64,000 nucleotides of DNA from Casuarina equisetifolia (Eukaryota; Streptophyta; Magnoliopsida; Fagales; Casuarinaceae): the NCBI GenBank assembly GCA_028551475.1, contig CM052359.1, positions 11,843,583 through 11,907,582 of the forward strand, in the 5' to 3' direction. Positions 1-12,694 of this stretch are shown here, piece by piece. How positions within the stretch are numbered: position 1 is the stretch's first letter; the number at the start of each line of letters is the position of its first letter. The notes under the pieces are model-generated. The model was given only the letters and a program-made list of their open reading frames with translations, made no database searches and was not told the DNA's origin. Position numbers and translations under genes: made by a program.

Positions 1-277
1 ACGTTGAGAGACTACAGATCTTGTGGCCTGCAATTCATTCCAGTGACCATAGTTTGGACTTCTTTGGTTCATCAACTGCAACCGATGATGTGATATAATT
101 AAGCACTATCAAAAAGAACATGGCTAAAATAGTCCCAGCGGAGAAACAAGGATGAAGTTAATGAAAGAAGACTAGACCGCTAACCTATTTAAGTTCTTAA
201 GTAGTTTTGCATATTATATAATAGGACATGTTCTAAACGACAGAAAGAAAAAATTAATATATACCTTGAGAAAAGCA

Positions 278-3200
278 TTAGCAAATAAAAATTTGATAAT
301 TTGGCACCGGATGTCCAACATCCAAGTAGTTGACATCAACTACAACATCTCCGAGATCGTCTGGCCAGCACCATCAGTGTTGTGTTAGTTTGATCCACAT
401 AAGAAACAACAGTTACTCAAATATCTCAAATTCACATAATCTAGCAGTATGGAAAAGAAGAGTGCAAACCTTCATATATGGTCCTTGCAAAACGAACATA
501 TTCTGGGATGAGATCTCGATATATTATTCCATTTGGGTGGGCATCCAGTACCACCAACACTCCTGTAAAAGTATTACGAAAGCCAAATTTAAGTATATAT
601 AGTGATAGAAGTATTAATCTCTGAGTTCGTTTCAAGAAGCTTAAAATACATCTTCATTAAAGATCACCACTTTAACACCAACCCAAAAACCCTCAACTGA
701 AAAGTTTCCCAACCCCGTTTTTATCAAACACAATCCAGAAGGAATAGAAGCCATGATTCATCACTAATTGGTTGTAAGCGCTAAATGCACTTTATGTAAT
801 GGAACTCTAATTGAGGCCATGTTGTGTCAAAGAAGACAACCCCAAGGTATAGAAACAATGATACACTATAACTGGCTGTAATTGCAAAATGTATTCCATG
901 GAATCAAACCCTAATTTTTTATTGCTTTTCACACTCAAAATATTGCACAAGGCTAGGCACCGTATTCAATTAAGTCAGCTATTCAATGAATTCATGCAAG
1001 AAAAAACTACGTACTGAACCAGGACCAGCAAAAGATATAAAATATCTATGTTTCCCCAATCATCTGGCTATTGTTTTACTAGCGATATCAAATATTATCA
1101 ATCATCTAGATATTATTTTACTAGCACAAGTTTAGCTTGATGGGACTTGGTACACTCATTGGTATCTCTTGAATCGATGGGAGGATTGCATGACGATGAA
1201 AGAGCGCATAAAGTTTCGTTGAGATAGCATCTGTGAAGAACAGAAGTGCTTTTCTTGGTTGAATACAGATATAACAAAATAAGTTGGAAAGATACCTGGT
1301 GCCTCCCAAGCTTTAGATGAATTGCTAGGCAATGGAGCCAGCCAAAGAATATTTCGCAAGTTCATTGCCTCATTGTATGTCACATTAGACCCTGAAAGAT
1401 AATGTAAATATCATAAAACCCTCACACTGCAACGGCTGAAATTTATGAGTTCCATCACTTTTAAAGTTTAATCAAAATATTGGCCACCATTCATTGCTCA
1501 CCGACATAGTCTATCACTTGATTTGCCCTGTATAATATAAGGTATTATAAGACAACATAGAATAAGGTTTTCATTATATTTTACCTATTTGACAATAGCC
1601 CATATTGTATGGAAACGCCTCCTTATCATATGCTGGATATTCTTTAGCATGGAACCTATCAAACACAAGCTCTATTATCAGTAAGCACAACAGATAGCAA
1701 TATTTTTTATCAAACATGCTCAATGTTTGTTAGTACTTAGTTTTGTGAAAGAGGCAATACAAGAATAACAACTTACAATATACCAAGTCTTCCAGTATCT
1801 ACTGCAAGAAAAAGGTGGCCATGAAATAAATCATAGCGGGAAAGGGATATGTTCAATCCAATAGTGGGACCTCGGGCAAGAATAAGCTCAAATAAAAAAG
1901 CAAGATAAGAATTCAACTCCTGACATTTGATAATGAAATTGTTAAGAGTACTTCCAGAAAAGGTTATGACAGAAAAATGAATGGAATCTGTTAAGGTCGC
2001 CAAAATGTAATCACTTTGATGCCAACCTCACTTATAAAACGTCTCCCATATGGTGTTCTTGTCAGCTCACATCGGTTTTCTTTTGATCCTTCAACATCAG
2101 GAACCTATTACCCCCAAAGAAAATGTTTACTAATCAATCTTCTAAAGATATTATTTCAGGTTTGGCAATTTAAAAGATGAAGAAAAAGACTCCAACTTAA
2201 AAATTTCAGTTGCAACGCACATATAACATTACTAACCACTTATTTTGTTTACACTAAAATGAGTGTGCAACATCAAATTTTTTGGCAACATTTCATCACA
2301 TGAAAGTATACATAGGACTTTGAGCATTTGCCATCTCTCCACACAGTGAATTTTCACCCAGGGAAAAAAAAACACACAAGGATGGTTGAATCATAAACAA
2401 TCCACCTCATATTCTGTTAACCCACCCTAGAAATGGCTAGTTAGGGAAATGATGCTCTACCCTAGCTCATTCAAGGAGCCTCCAGATGCTTGTTACCGAG
2501 TTCTTAGGCCCTAGGTTATTGAATGGACTGAGCTTATTATCAAACCATGTGGCAAAAGAATCAATGAAAGACTAATTGAAATGTCATATCTCTCTTTCCT
2601 CTCCGGTGTTAATCATGCTAGTGTAGTAAAAAGTGAGCCCCTTTAACCTAAACAACTACTCTCCATCTGAATATTGCCACCAAGCAATTGTTCCAAAGAG
2701 CCAGAACGTATCAAGTGGTATTAGAACAATGACCTGGCTACCAGGTGGGCCGAAATGCAAAAGGACCTGGTGGAGTGCACAACAATTTGGCTTAAATACA
2801 CAAGAGGTGGGCAAAACGCTTGGAGGCCACATGCAGCTATTCCTGACTGGAGTTCACCAACAGCAAGGAATTGCAATAGGGGGGAGATGAATTGCAGTCG
2901 GACACAAAAGGTGATCCACCCTCCAGTTCCAGCTGTTGCCAATTTGACAACCAGAAGGATGAGAAGAAAAACAAGCTTCCACAATGCTTATTCGACCTTC
3001 TTCCAACTGAAGACATGCAAACCAGCCACCAAGGGCCTGGTGAGAGGAAAATTGAGGATGAACCAATGCAATGCAAAATCAACTCAATCAGCTTCGACCA
3101 TGGAGAGTGTCTAGTGAAGTTGCCTAGCTTTGTCTCACTCCTAGTCATGAAACCCAGCCATGAAATATTTCTAATCCAGAGCCATTTCTGACAGCCCAAT

Positions 3201-6109
3201 GGCACAAGAGGGGGGAGGCTATAAGTTACGAGTGGGGTCTGACTTTGACCTCACAGGGAGGAGGACAGCCAATGAAGTCCTCTGGTGTTCAGAGCATGGG
3301 TTGATCCGTCACCCACTACCTCCAGCCATTGGAGCCCACAGCCAATGTTTTTTGTACATAAACATCGGCCTAGATGTATCAACTACCATGGTAATACAAC
3401 CAGGGCGAATTGGAAAGTTTTGGAGGTCCTTCTTGGAGGAGGACCCATTTTTCACTGATCCCTCCAAGCTGGCTTCCAAAACATCTTGGTGAAGAAATAT
3501 TGGCTGGAGCCAAGTGGGAAAGCGAGGCATCCAATTTTGAAGCAAGAAAGGAACTTGGCAGTGAGTGGCTGAAGAGGTTACAGACCAAAACAGCAGACTA
3601 CCAAGCTCAACCTTGAGGACAAAGTTGTTTTGCAAGACAGATGAGATGTTATGTGTTCATTTAACCTAGTCTAAATGGACATTTAACGAATGGTGCTCTA
3701 CACTAGCTCATTTAAGGAGTCTGCAAGACCATGTTAATGAGGTAATTAGTCCTTAGGTTATTGAACGGGCTGAGCTTCTTTCTCAAACCCCTATAACATT
3801 GCAAAAGAATCGATGAAAGACTTATTTGAAATGTTATCTCAAGTTATGGTCCCAACTAACAGACTGAACACACAACAGAACCATTCAAATGGTTAGGTGA
3901 TTTTGGGTAAGCAAGGCTCAACTTTCCCTACTATAGTGTGATAAACACAATTTGATAAAGAGAGAAAAGAGAGATAACATGTCAAATAAGTTCTTTCATT
4001 TTTTCCTTCCAATGATTACAAGGTGCCTTATAAATAAACGTAGTTTTGCCTATTAATACCTAGGGATTTCTATACATTGATAACACACTTCTATAGAGCT
4101 CCTTAAAAAGGTAGCACAAAGCACAATTACATTAAACAATTTCCTAAGCAAGGCTTATGTGGGCACGTAACATTTCTCCCCCCTCACAAAACAACTTTGT
4201 CCTCAAGGTTGAGCTCTGGTGAAAAAGCCCCAAAAAAGGCAAATCCCATAACAAAAAACACATCCTAACAACTAATAAACTATTTATTTAATGTTAAGGG
4301 ATAGATGCATCAAAATAACAGGAGCAGGACAACCCAAGTGTCGTTAATGGCACCTTTGATGGTGGTGATGAAACCAAGTGGGCCCCCTAATGATGAGGTC
4401 GGCTTCATTAGGCCTTGTTATGGCTGAAGTTGGCTGAAATGCCATCGACCTGTTGTTTGGCCTAGTTCATCGATCTATGTCAATTCTGATGAGAAGCTCA
4501 ACCTCATTTGGATTGGTGGTTCCTAATTTGCATGCCCTTGGGTGGACAACAAACGAACGGAAATAGTGGGCACTTGTCCTCCTCCTCAGTCAGTTGGACT
4601 TTTGACCCAACAGAAGGTTCATCTTCTTCCTCAACCACAATCTGCTGCTTGTGGGACTAGCAGCAGCCAAAGACAGGAGGTAGCTTTGCCTTTCCTTTGA
4701 GTTGCAACGAATCTTCATTTTCTACCTTGTGCGGCTCGTCTAACATAGACCTAAAAATCAGGTGTACGTCACTTTCCATATTTCAGCCCACTTCGTAGCC
4801 AAGTCATTGCTCTAAACCACATGTTATGGTCCCAATTAGCAAACCAAACACACAGCAAAACCATTCGGACAGAGGGTTGATTTTGGACAAGCAGGCTTTG
4901 ACTTTCCCTAGTATAACATGGTGAAAATGGGCTGACAAAGGGAGAAGAGAGAGAAAAAACTTTTTCCTCCCAATGATTATTGGAAGCCTTATAAATAAAC
5001 GCAATGTTACATGTTAATACCTTGGAACTTCTGACCTTGATAACACGCTTCTACAGAGCTCCTTAAATGAGCTAGGATAGATCATAATTACACAGAGAAA
5101 TTTCCTACCCAAGGCATATGTGGAGACAACATATTCACTCTGTAAACCATGAAAATTCTCATCGTCAATTTCCATTCCCCAATTGAAATCTAATAAGCAT
5201 GGTTAACAATTCTAAAAATCAAGATGAATGTCTACAAGCCATAGATACTATCACAATTCACAAGGACGGCATTCCTTCCAAGGCATTCACAAGATTTACA
5301 AAAACCTATGCAGCATCCATCAAATTACACGATTCTTGAAAACAACTGCACTGGAGATAACTATATGTACGATAAATCTATGCAGAATCAAAAACAGCTT
5401 CAGAGATAACTATATGTACGATTAATCTACGCAGAATCAAGAGCATTTGTCCAAAATATTAGTTAAAATATTACATATGCAAAAAAGTTGCAATTCACAT
5501 CATTCTGTGATTTGCATACTTCAGGTGCGCTCCTAAAACACGGTTTCTTACAGTTTGGGCTGAACCAATGGCAACATAACCAAGACCTTAATAGAATAGT
5601 AGCCATATTATCAAGCACCCCGCTTCATGATCCTTAGCAACGAAAAAACAAAAAAACAAAAAAACAAAAAACTACAAACTCACAACGATGATGGTGGGAT
5701 CTAGGGTACGATGAATAGCCGCCGGATCACCACCAGAATCAAAGGCAAGGCGAGCCAGCTCCAGAACCGGCTCGGGGGGCCACCAAACGAGCTCATCCTC
5801 CTCTCTCCGACTCCCTGCACCAATTTGGTCCTGAACCAGTTCTCTTCTCGTCGTCAAACATTTTCTGGACTCCATTTTGGGTCTTAAGGGAGTGAAGGGA
5901 ACGAGGAACTTGAGACAGGATTTGAGGTCGTGGGCAACAAGGGGGTTGATGGTGGAGGACTGGGACTTGGTTCCCAGGAGTGAGAACAAGTCTGATGGGG
6001 TGCTTCTGGGAGTGGAAGGTGGAGAAGGTGAAGGTGAGGATGCTCTGTGAAAAAATGGTAATGAGGAGGAATATGAGGCTGTGACAGAAAAGGAGAGAAG
6101 AATGGTCAT
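278..6109 (-). CDS. Unrecognised conserved protein, probably plastid-targeted, seven exons
   Basis: I do not recognise the family. Hand-built exons (minus strand, in transcription order) are 5684-6109, 2027-2104, 1777-1919, 1585-1655, 1296-1391, 470-562 and 278-360. All junctions are GT-AG and the frame stays open for 329 aa to a TAA at 278-280. The N-terminus is rich in Ser, Pro and Arg with few acidic residues, as in a chloroplast transit peptide. The mature part has conserved-looking stretches such as ELVWWPPEPVLELARLA, LTRTPYGRRFI, FHAKEYPAYD, NILWLAPLPS and VLVVLDAHP. An in-frame ATG at 6136 would add nine residues. The last exon is the least certain: the frame stops at 278, but another splice could lead to an open stretch near 1-80 and take the gene off the left edge. 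Intron 1 (2105-5683) is unusually long because it contains LTR elements. Function is unknown. Confidence 0.66.
2415..3841 (+). mobile_element. Small non-autonomous LTR retrotransposon A, 3' LTR truncated
   Basis: A direct repeat (about 2447-2595 versus 3691-3840) marks two LTR copies, each opening with TGTT at about 2415 and 3647. A primer-binding-site-like sequence resembling the plant initiator-Met type, TGGTATTAGAACAATGA, lies at 2716-2732, so the 5' LTR is about 300 bp. The internal part is only about 0.9 kb and has no complete gag or pol. Its 3' end near 3610-3632 can encode LEDKVVL, a motif I associate with the C-terminus of plant Ty3/gypsy polyproteins. The second LTR breaks off at about 3841, where the oppositely oriented element B begins. 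The element lies in intron 1 of the leftmost gene. It is best described as LARD/TRIM-like, and the exact ends are approximate. Confidence 0.62.
3842..5131 (-). mobile_element. Small non-autonomous LTR retrotransposon B, same family as A, inverted
   Basis: Two direct repeats, 3842-4172 and 4822-5131, are LTRs of 331 and 310 bp with terminal TGTT...AACA in the minus orientation. Beside the low-coordinate LTR, at about 4177-4186, is a purine tract on the minus strand (polypurine tract), preceded by sequence encoding LEDKVVL. Beside the other LTR, just below 4822, the minus strand carries a degraded primer-binding-site-like sequence, TGGTTTAGAGCAATGAC. Internal DNA is only about 650 bp with no intact ORF. 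The LTR and the sequence after the primer site match element A, so both belong to one family. No matching target-site duplication was seen (flanks tctca and tattc). Confidence 0.66.
5132..5683. other. Rest of intron 1, with a 49-bp-period duplication
   Basis: This is the 5' part of the first intron of the leftmost gene. It has no ORF of note. Two copies of a 37-nt core starting at 5354 and 5403 form a short tandem duplication (GAGATAACTATATGTACGAT). A poly-A/CAAAA tract lies just inside the intron near 5642-5670. Confidence 0.5.
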
Positions 6110-6325
6110 TCTCAATGAGAGAGAGAGCTTACCCATCTCACTCTCTCTCTGCCCAACCCTCTTTCTTCAGCTTTGAGTATAAGACTATTTTGACAAGTAT
6201 GGCAGAGAGGGGGAGCTCTCCCTCGTTGAGACTGACCATCCTGCACGCCTGTCTCTCACAGCCTTCCTCCTCTTCTTCATCCTCGCCTTCACCTTCACCT
6301 TCCACAGAAGAAAACCTGGTCGGCC
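5995..6325. repeat. Inverted, diverged duplication of the first-exon start
   Basis: The minus-strand start of the leftmost gene (about 6155 down to 5995) has a diverged copy on the plus strand at about 6200-6325, head to head with a spacer of roughly 45 bp. Shared features are GGCAGAGAG, then GAGCTCTC, TTGAGA, TGACCAT, TCACAGCCT and a CCTTCACCTTC tract. The plus copy opens with an ATG at 6199 and encodes 54 aa to a stop at 6361-6363; its segment LRLTILHAC parallels LRMTILLSF of the real exon. There is no recognisable continuation of the gene on that side. Confidence 0.6.
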
Positions 6326-6363
6326 CAAATTGGTGTAAGAGTCTCACATTTAGCGCAGCTTGA

Positions 6364-8273
6364 TTTCTTTAACCAAAGAAAAATGAAATAACACTGTTAA
6401 AGAAGTTCTGAAAAATTTATTGGTTTTCGATAGAGATTTTATTATTTACTTTTTAATTGTATTGTATAATTACCTCAACATCATCTTCTTCATAAAAAAT
6501 TTCGGTAGAAGCCTAAAAGATCTTACTTGTTTGAAAAGACTGATGAATCAAATGTTGAATAAGAATTCCAAGAAATCAAAAATTGAAAAACCGTCTGGTT
6601 GTGTCAGATAAGTTTGAAGAAAAAGAAGAGCAAATTACCACCTAGTCAGTACACAACTTTGTAGGCACTATTAAAATCCAAGACTATTGCAAAATTGATA
6701 ACATGAATTGCAAAACTGGAATATTGAATTGAGAAATGGATTAGAAGGTAGGTTTTCTATTGATAGAAATAATAATATTAATAATAAATTAAATTAAATT
6801 ATTTCAAAACATTATTCATCTCGTATAATAAGTCGGTACAAAGGGAGAGTTCTCAACGGGCCACAATTTTGATAAACAATTACACTAGTTTAAGAGGCAC
6901 CGAGTTCTGAGATTTTGATCAAAATTAGTGAAGCACCCTTGTGACTTGGGAATAGGATCATCCTCTCAACAAAGTTGCATGAATAACTTTCGCTTATTTA
7001 AGTCACAGACATATATCAGTAAAAAACCGGACCACCTTAACTACGGATTCAAAAGTAAGTACAAGCTCTATTGGGAAACTGGTAACCCTTGCCAACATAT
7101 TGTAAAAGCTTATGAAATTAGTTTCGACAAAGGCTCAACTTAGTTAGAAATAAGTGTTGCTTGAAATCAACAGGTCTAAGGTTCAGCACCTAGTTGTAGA
7201 AACTCAGGTGCATGTGTATTAAAAAAAAAAAAAAAGGAAAAATTACCGCCATGACATGTCTCATATATCAATTTCTCATGTTTGCGAGGTTGTAAATACA
7301 AAAATCTCTAGTACAGCAGTAAGCATGGATGATAATGGGTTGGATCTTGGCTCAGACAAAAGAGCTAAAGAAACAGGCACCACACAAGGTGATACGTCTA
7401 TAAATGAAAATAAAATGTTCTCTATGTTATAATGACACAAAGAAACAGGTAGAAATTATACCAATAAACTTAGACTGCAGCATGGCACAATAAACTTAAA
7501 CTGCAGCATGGCACAATACACTTAAACCGCAGCATAGCATAGTGCAAACGCTTGAACAGATGATTGATGCAGACCCTAAAGCCACCTGACTTGAATAAAC
7601 ATCCATAGTCCTCGTGCACAAGAATCTTGTTCCCAAAGGATCAAGCTGCCAGACTGCACATGACACAGCAACCAGTTCCAGCTAAGAGCCAACTGTAACT
7701 TACTTATAGCAAGTAGCTACGTATATCCTGCCACAGCAGAGAGGTTAGATACCGATCGGTTCCAATTACTACCATCCCATTCTTTTTCTTTTTCTTTTTT
7801 ACTTTTAGACATTGTCCTCCTTTATGAAGCCTTTCAAGCAGTTATAGCCTTTGAAGACCACACCTCTGATGAAATCACAAGACGATCCACATTTTATTGA
7901 GTTCCTTTCTTCAATGGCTGCCTTTAGATGGCAGTTAGATTTCAAATCTTACTGAGATAGATCTATGGGGAAAAATACTTGCAGAAGCTAGAATTGATCC
8001 CTTATGAATAAGGGCGCAGATTCTTTTGCCCCAAGAAGCTGCGCAAAATTTCATTCTGACAATATGAAAACCCTATGATAAAGATACCAGCCAGTGAAAT
8101 ATCTCTATGGTGCCAAAAGATTTTCAACCATCTTTCAAAGCAAGTAGCTACATGTTTCATGCGCCATTATGACTATTAAGCCACAAATGAACTTTCTTTT
8201 CTTTTTTAACGTTAAAAGAATCAAGGGAATATTACTCACAGAAGTTGTGTTTGAGGTATCTGCTAAAGGGAAA
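6364..8273. other. Intergenic DNA plus probable CLPR3 3' UTR
   Basis: No convincing gene. There is AT-rich DNA near 6770-6800, a poly-A run at 7220-7235, and three tandem 26-bp units at 7462-7539. The part closest to 8274 is presumably the CLPR3 3' UTR, because that gene is read towards it. Confidence 0.45.
7462..7539. repeat. Three tandem 26-bp units
   Basis: Units at 7462-7487, 7488-7513 and 7514-7539 share the core AAACTTAGACTGCAGCATGG, with a few substitutions in the third. They lie downstream of CLPR3 on its transcribed side. Confidence 0.8.
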
Positions 8274-11200
8274 CTAAAATTCATCCTCGACTTTGATGCC
8301 AGCATTCTTGTCCCAATACTCTGGAGGGGCAACTTCTGCCATTATCTTTTCCTGACCACGCCAAAGAATCTGGTCCCAGTACTGACATAAGCCGAGCAGC
8401 CCCACATAGTAGAACAAGCAAAACAACTAACAGAAGCATTGTCTCTGTAAATTACCTTGTCTATAACCCCAAATTCCTTCGCCTTCACAGAATCCATATA
8501 AAATGGTCTTCTTATCACATTAGCTACAGCCTCCTCCGACTAAGAAAAAATGAATTTAAGTGATGATTACTTTGTGTTTCATTATTTGTGGATTAACATT
8601 TGAAGGATATATTAATGCATCAAACTCACATTTTTAGTGTGCCTGGCCAGGAGTTTTATAAATACATCCCTGTTTGTTATCACCTGCAAAAGCAATTAAT
8701 ACGTTGCTATAATCTCTGAAATTAAGTTACTGTACTTATTTCGAAGGTTGTGAAGTGGTGGGAAAAGCTCATGGATTAAGATTACGTTTAGAATTTACTT
8801 CACATAATGTCTAAAACAATTGTAGCCCTGAAAGAAATGGCCAAAAGAAAGCACAGGACCAACTCCAAGACACAGCCACATGATCACAGCTATAGTGAAG
8901 CAGCCGATACTTTTGACCCCTACAACATGTTGAGGACCCATGAAATGACAAGATGCATATCCAGGTACTATTTTTGAATGTCTTTGGGTCATAATTGTGA
9001 AAAGGGGAAGAAACTGACCCATTCATCTTCAACACTTCATTTTCCAATTACACTGAAATGATTAAAACGACTGAAAGTAGATTGTAACTACCTCTTTTGC
9101 ACGGACTAGAACATCACTAGCAGGCATCAAACCAGATGATGGGACACGAGGTTGTTGGATCATGGCTGGAACGAGATGAATTCAAGCAAACGCTAATTAC
9201 AACAATGACCAAAGAAAGGGTGGAAGAATAAAAATACCAGTCTGCAATTAGAAAAAGCCAACTACATCATACCCGTGGCATTTGGCATCATATATCGTTT
9301 ACCCTTAGTTCCTGCTGCAAGCAGTAGACAAGCATGACCTATAGCAGCCCCAACAGCAACTGTATGTATCTGCGTAAGCAACAACGGTTGCATACAAGAA
9401 AAAACTTCAGAAAAGTCCATGCATTGATATCACACTTCACAGCCCAAAAAGGGAGAAGCTATTTTTGCTTCAATCAACTAAATAGATCTTATAACTATAG
9501 TATAGATCATATACTAAAACAAAGCTCTTGGAAACTTCAAGACAAAGTTGAGCACACCATGAGCGTTACATATATAGTCATGAACTTATTCAAGCTATTC
9601 ATCAAATTAATGGAAATCAATAAAACAAATGCACCATCGTCTCACACTACTGCTCTCACCAGTAGTAGTGGAGGTGGCATTGCTGCTATGTCAATACCAC
9701 CTCCACAAAAATTGAATTGTCATTATTACCATAAATCAATATGGCATCACCACTTACATTCTTGCCAGGATACCACAGCCATCTCCCACTTTTACAGCAG
9801 TGACCGCTTTACAAAATGCCAAGTAATCTCACTTCAACAACATATCATACTACCACAATCGCCATCAATAAACACAACCCATAATCTGTGGATATAGGAA
9901 ACTTTGAAAACAGGCAACAATCTCACCTCATTTTTTAATTGCATCAGCGCATCATAAATTGCAAAACCCTCGGTCTCCAACCCAACCTAAACAACACAGA
10001 GTGTAGCAGCATAAAATTAAAGGACTGAAGAAAAAAGAGAAGTAACAAAAGAAAGGAAGAACATGCATTAGAAAATAACTCATGACAAGAATATATGAGA
10101 ACGGCATCAAGTTTATCTGCACAATGTGTATATGAAATCAGAATTCAGATTTAAAGAGTGTTCCTGAAGCACTACATACCAAATAGGCAATCTTGTATCA
10201 TCTGTTCAATAAACTCTATTCTATCTATTAATTATAACTTTTTTATTTGGAAGACAAGTTTATCACTTCTAATAACAAAGAAAAATGGATGGGTAACCAT
10301 CCAAAGCATAAATTGGCACCAATTATAAACTGAACCATGTAAAAAGTGACAAATCTCATGTGGCATGAAAGGTTGCCGAAAGTTGACCACATCAAATATG
10401 TATTAGAAGAGATTAATCGAATTCCTCCCCACCAAAACCTCCCCACTATATCAAACATGACACATGATGTATTGCATAAGAAAATTAAGCACGTGACATT
10501 TCATACATGTTATATAAGGTAAATCGATGTGGAGCTTACTGTTTCACCATCATCACGAGTTGTTCCTGTAGAATTTATATAAAGATAAATTGGTTCTTTG
10601 GGATCCATCCACTGTAGATACATCAATTCTGCAATGATGAGCTCTGTCACAGCTGGCACCAACTGAGAGATGCAAACCGTTAAATTTTTGCATAGATTGC
10701 AAAACAGATAGAAAGAATAAAGTTGACACAACTATTGGGAGAAAATAAAGGAATCAAAATGCAGGTCATTGATCCTGTGCCTCATGAAAGATGTTCAGAT
10801 ACAATTATCACTCCACAAGTGTATAACCTGTTTATTTTGATTGCAGTTGTATATTAAACAGAAAAAAATTCTTCAGTGACTCAATGGACTTAAAATGGAA
10901 TAGAATTCCCTGTACAAACACCATGTTTGTGAAGCAAAGAAAAGAATACAAACACTATTTGTGAAGAATTATTTCCATTTCAATCTAGCAGGTGTAGGGG
11001 GAAGCATATGTAACCATTCCACCCCACCCTGTAGTCATGTGTCCAAGTCCATGCCAGCCAGTTAAGACGGACAATACAAAAACTTAAGTAAACTCGGAAG
11101 AATTCTTAGCTGACACTAATGAAATTGATTGGCATGATATTCATCTAGAAGCATAAAAAAATACTTCTTAAGCACTAAAGCACCACAGTATTTGCATGCT

Positions 11201-12694
11201 GAAGGTGTTTTGAATGGCATGATCACTGAAAAACAAAGACTGTTCTTCAGATTCTGACAGTACACGAGAGGCTGGTTCCTCTCAGTCTTTGTAAGGTATT
11301 AGTGTCAAAGCTGAGTACCTTCCACACATTTGTGTATCCTTTCATATAGATCAAGAAATCAAATGATTTTTTGTGTTTTCCGTACATTTACTATCATAAA
11401 TTTTTTTCTGTGAAAAGTAGGGAACTCCAGGTCCTTTTTGGAATCCCAAGGGGACTACGTGTTGTAAGAAAGATGAAAAATTTTCATTTTACCTATCACT
11501 CCATGAGAGATTAACTTTGGGTTTTTTACACCTAGTTACATACATCACATTAAAATTTTCATAAACCTTACGCCAAATCCAACAATAAGTTTCGCTACTA
11601 AACCGATGAAGCCAGCAAGAAACAATTCCATAAATGTTGGATCTAAACTTTTACCGGCATGCCAAGGTAAACAATCCTCCCATTGAGCAGCAGCGAAGGT
11701 AAGTCCGGTGGAGGCCTTCTTGGCCTATGCTCATTGTATGAAACCGATCTCTCCACCTAATTAACACGAAAGATGTTTTCATTTTGGCAAATAAGAAAAA
11801 ATATAAAAGCACCAAAATAATCAATCATTAGTAAATTGGAACATAAAAATAGTAAAACCCAATAACATTAAACATGAAATTGAATAAGAGCAATGTATCT
11901 TTGTTGACAGACAACAGCAAATTAATCTAGCGCATTGGAAGAGAATATTTAGAACGTCATTCGCATAAATTTATAGGCAATTTTGCTTCAAATGCTTCGT
12001 TTGCTTTGCCAACAAACCCTCTACCGAAGGTTTTCCCCAGAGAATATGATAAAAACCTATCATGCACTGTCGAAATTTATTTTCGGCTGAAACTTTTACC
12101 CCTCAATGGAATTCCTATATGACACACAAACACACATTCGAGATTTTATTCTCTACTCGTTACATTTGAGATTTTATTCTCTACTCATTACATTCTATTA
12201 ACAATTTCCAATTAAAGCAAACCAGAAATCCATCTGGAAACTTTTTCCACCAAAAGGAACATCCGCCATCGATCAACAAACCAAAAAAGTCACTAAATGT
12301 TTCAATCCTTTCAAAGCAAAACACACATCCACGTACATAAACACATAAACTCCACATAATATAGAGCGAGAGAGGGGACGGTGTTAGTTAATGAGTTAGA
12401 AGAGAGAAAGCCAACCTGGGCAGGTGTAGCCATGAGCTGCGGTGAATCAAACAAGTCCAAGTAAGGAGGAGTGTCAGAATTGACAGGGCGGTTAAGGAGC
12501 GTTTCAGGAGAGGTGGTAGCCACTGAAGCGAGCTTCGAAAGAAAGGGGTCGTTCATGTTTATCGGGGGAAATTTTCCGCTGTTTTGGGCATTGACGGCAC
12601 AAGAAGCCCTCAAATTTCTTCTTCTAAGGGACTGCGAAGAAGTTGAAACCGATGAGCGTAAAATGGGCATAGGAAAGTGTAGAGTGGTAGCCAT
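8274..12694 (-). CDS. CLPR3: Plastid Clp protease non-catalytic subunit ClpR3
   Basis: This is a ClpP-fold subunit of the stromal Clp protease core (the ClpP1/R ring); it has a structural role rather than cutting peptides. Exons (minus): 12416-12694, 11655-11756, 10540-10662, 9927-9986, 9273-9369, 9092-9165, 8630-8683, 8456-8539 and 8274-8369. They total 322 aa, close to the roughly 330 aa of Arabidopsis ClpR3. The first 45 or so residues look like a transit peptide. Recognisable segments are ERSVSYNEHRPR, ELMYLQWMDPKEPIYLYIN, NSTGTTRDDGETVG and MIQQPRVPSSG. The catalytic triad is gone: the Ser position in the AAIGHACLLL segment is Gly, the His of MIHQP is Gln, and the Asp region reads RRP. 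This is the normal state for ClpR proteins. The start is the first ATG in frame with the transit peptide. Assignment to R3 rather than R1, R2 or R4 rests on recalled similarity along the whole length. Confidence 0.93.
12134..12189. repeat. Two tandem 28-bp units in CLPR3 intron 1
   Basis: The units 12134-12161 and 12162-12189 differ at two positions. They share GAGATTTTATTCTCTACTC and lie about 230-280 bp into the first intron. Confidence 0.85.

Noticed and set aside
7140-7235. Possible SINE: GGTTCAGCACC (B-box-like) and a poly-A tail
   Set aside because: No convincing A box and no target duplication; the poly-A alone is not enough.
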